Source: Gammaproteobacteria bacterium (GTDB taxonomy: Bacteria; Pseudomonadota; Gammaproteobacteria; Arenicellales; Poriferihabitantaceae). From it: 64,000 nucleotides of DNA. Positions 63,573 to 64,000 of this stretch are shown piece by piece. The position numbers and the translations under genes were made by a program. The notes beneath the pieces were generated by a model, which was given only the letters and a program-made list of their open reading frames with translations, was not told the DNA's origin and did not search any database. Each line of letters begins with the position of its first letter. The stretch's first letter is position 1. Location of the stretch: positions 62,001 to 126,000 of the forward strand of contig JAUILZ010000003.1 of NCBI GenBank assembly GCA_030432755.1, read 5' to 3'.

Positions 63573-63684
63573 GTCGGTTCACTGGCAGGTCGGACTTCAG
63601 GGGATCACTATAACCGCGATCGAGTCGTTTCGACAATGGCGGCGCCCTGGGGTAGCCTTGCATACAGATTCACGGGTTATACGC

Positions 63685-64000
63685 ATGCAGAAACAGCATG
63701 TCCTGATCACTGGCGGCAGCGGCCTGATTGGCCGCCCACTGACTACCGCGCTGTTGGCGGACGAGCACGCGGTGACGATCCTGACGCGGTCGCCGGAACG
63801 CTTCAGACACCGGCCGGGAGAGTCGGTGTCGCTATGCGCCGCACTATCCGATGCCGGCGCCAATCGTCCCGTCGATGCGGTGGTCAACCTCGCGGGGGCG
63901 CGTATCGTCGGCGCGCGCTGGACCGCGCGCCGTAAACAGGTGCTGCGCGCCAGCCGAATCGGGTTGACCGAAGGCCTGGTGGACTGGATGCTGCGCCAGG
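63685..64000 (+). CDS. TIGR01777/YfcH-family NAD-dependent epimerase, 5' part
   Basis: The first 105 codons are visible, cut by the window edge. The nucleotide-binding loop is VLITGGSGLIGRPLTTAL, and AVVNLAGARIVGARWTARRK is a signature of the YfcH/TIGR01777 epimerase group, whose physiological substrate is unknown. The ATG at 63685 fits the usual N-terminus. It is divergent from the GlxA-type regulator. Confidence 0.85.
   Translation, partial: MQKQHVLITGGSGLIGRPLTTALLADEHAVTILTRSPERFRHRPGESVSLCAALSDAGANRPVDAVVNLAGARIVGARWTARRKQVLRASRIGLTEGLVDWMLRQ

Overview
The window looks like the chromosome of a GC-rich gammaproteobacterial sulfur oxidiser with mixotrophic abilities. The basis is a complete reverse dissimilatory sulfite reductase operon in the order known from Allochromatium vinosum (dsrABEFHCMKLJOPNR), a sox set without soxCD, a tusA-yeeE pair, and several operons for uptake and breakdown of organic compounds. 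No rRNA, tRNA, insertion sequence, phage gene or CRISPR array was seen. Assignments rest on reading translated sequence and recalling families; no database search was run.

Layout. 1-3.7 kb: edge of a HlyD/TolC efflux operon, a periplasmic thioredoxin-like protein, and siroheme synthase cysG. 3.7-15 kb: on the minus strand a long run soxX-soxY-soxZ-soxA-soxK, a thioredoxin, a DUF255-type thioredoxin-domain protein, a MotA/ExbB-like channel with two uncharacterised partners and a DsrC paralogue. This is followed by a divergent ArsR-type repressor of the SqrR/BigR kind, soxB, and tusA-yeeE on the plus strand. 15-30.5 kb: on the minus strand dsrA to dsrR, with a NarX/NarL-like two-component system and a Sel1-repeat protein appended downstream. 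30.5-34 kb: a divergent plus-strand operon of a TauD-like dioxygenase, an unknown helical protein, an orphan Cas6/Cmx6-like protein, a cysteine-free DsrC paralogue and a 67-residue protein.

34-41.4 kb: small accessory genes, including an amidinohydrolase, two further 2-oxoglutarate/Fe(II) oxygenases, a cupin, uncharacterised proteins, a DUF3530 hydrolase and a FadL porin. 41.4-46 kb: etfAB, an inositol-monophosphatase/HisN-type phosphatase and ettA. 46-49 kb: one uninterrupted frame fusing a maleylacetate-reductase-like domain, an alpha/beta hydrolase and a homogentisate-1,2-dioxygenase-like domain. 49-51.5 kb: an exported dihaem peroxidase-like protein, a small exported protein and an exported amidohydrolase.

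51.6-57.5 kb: one operon of a polar amino-acid ABC transporter, a class III aminotransferase, a beta-keto acid cleavage enzyme and a VOC protein, which fits breakdown of a beta-amino acid. 58-64 kb: assimilatory sulfite reductase with its DUF934 partner, a methyltransferase, a non-pyrrolysine MttB homologue with a GlxA-type regulator, and the start of an epimerase.

How the parts fit: Sox without SoxCD oxidises thiosulfate and leaves sulfane sulfur. TusA, DsrEFH and DsrC can carry that sulfur to rDsrAB, and DsrMKJOP, DsrL and siroheme supply (DsrN, CysG) support oxidation to sulfite. The most novel candidates are the three-domain aromatic-degradation fusion and the Cas6-like/DsrC-like operon divergent from dsrA.
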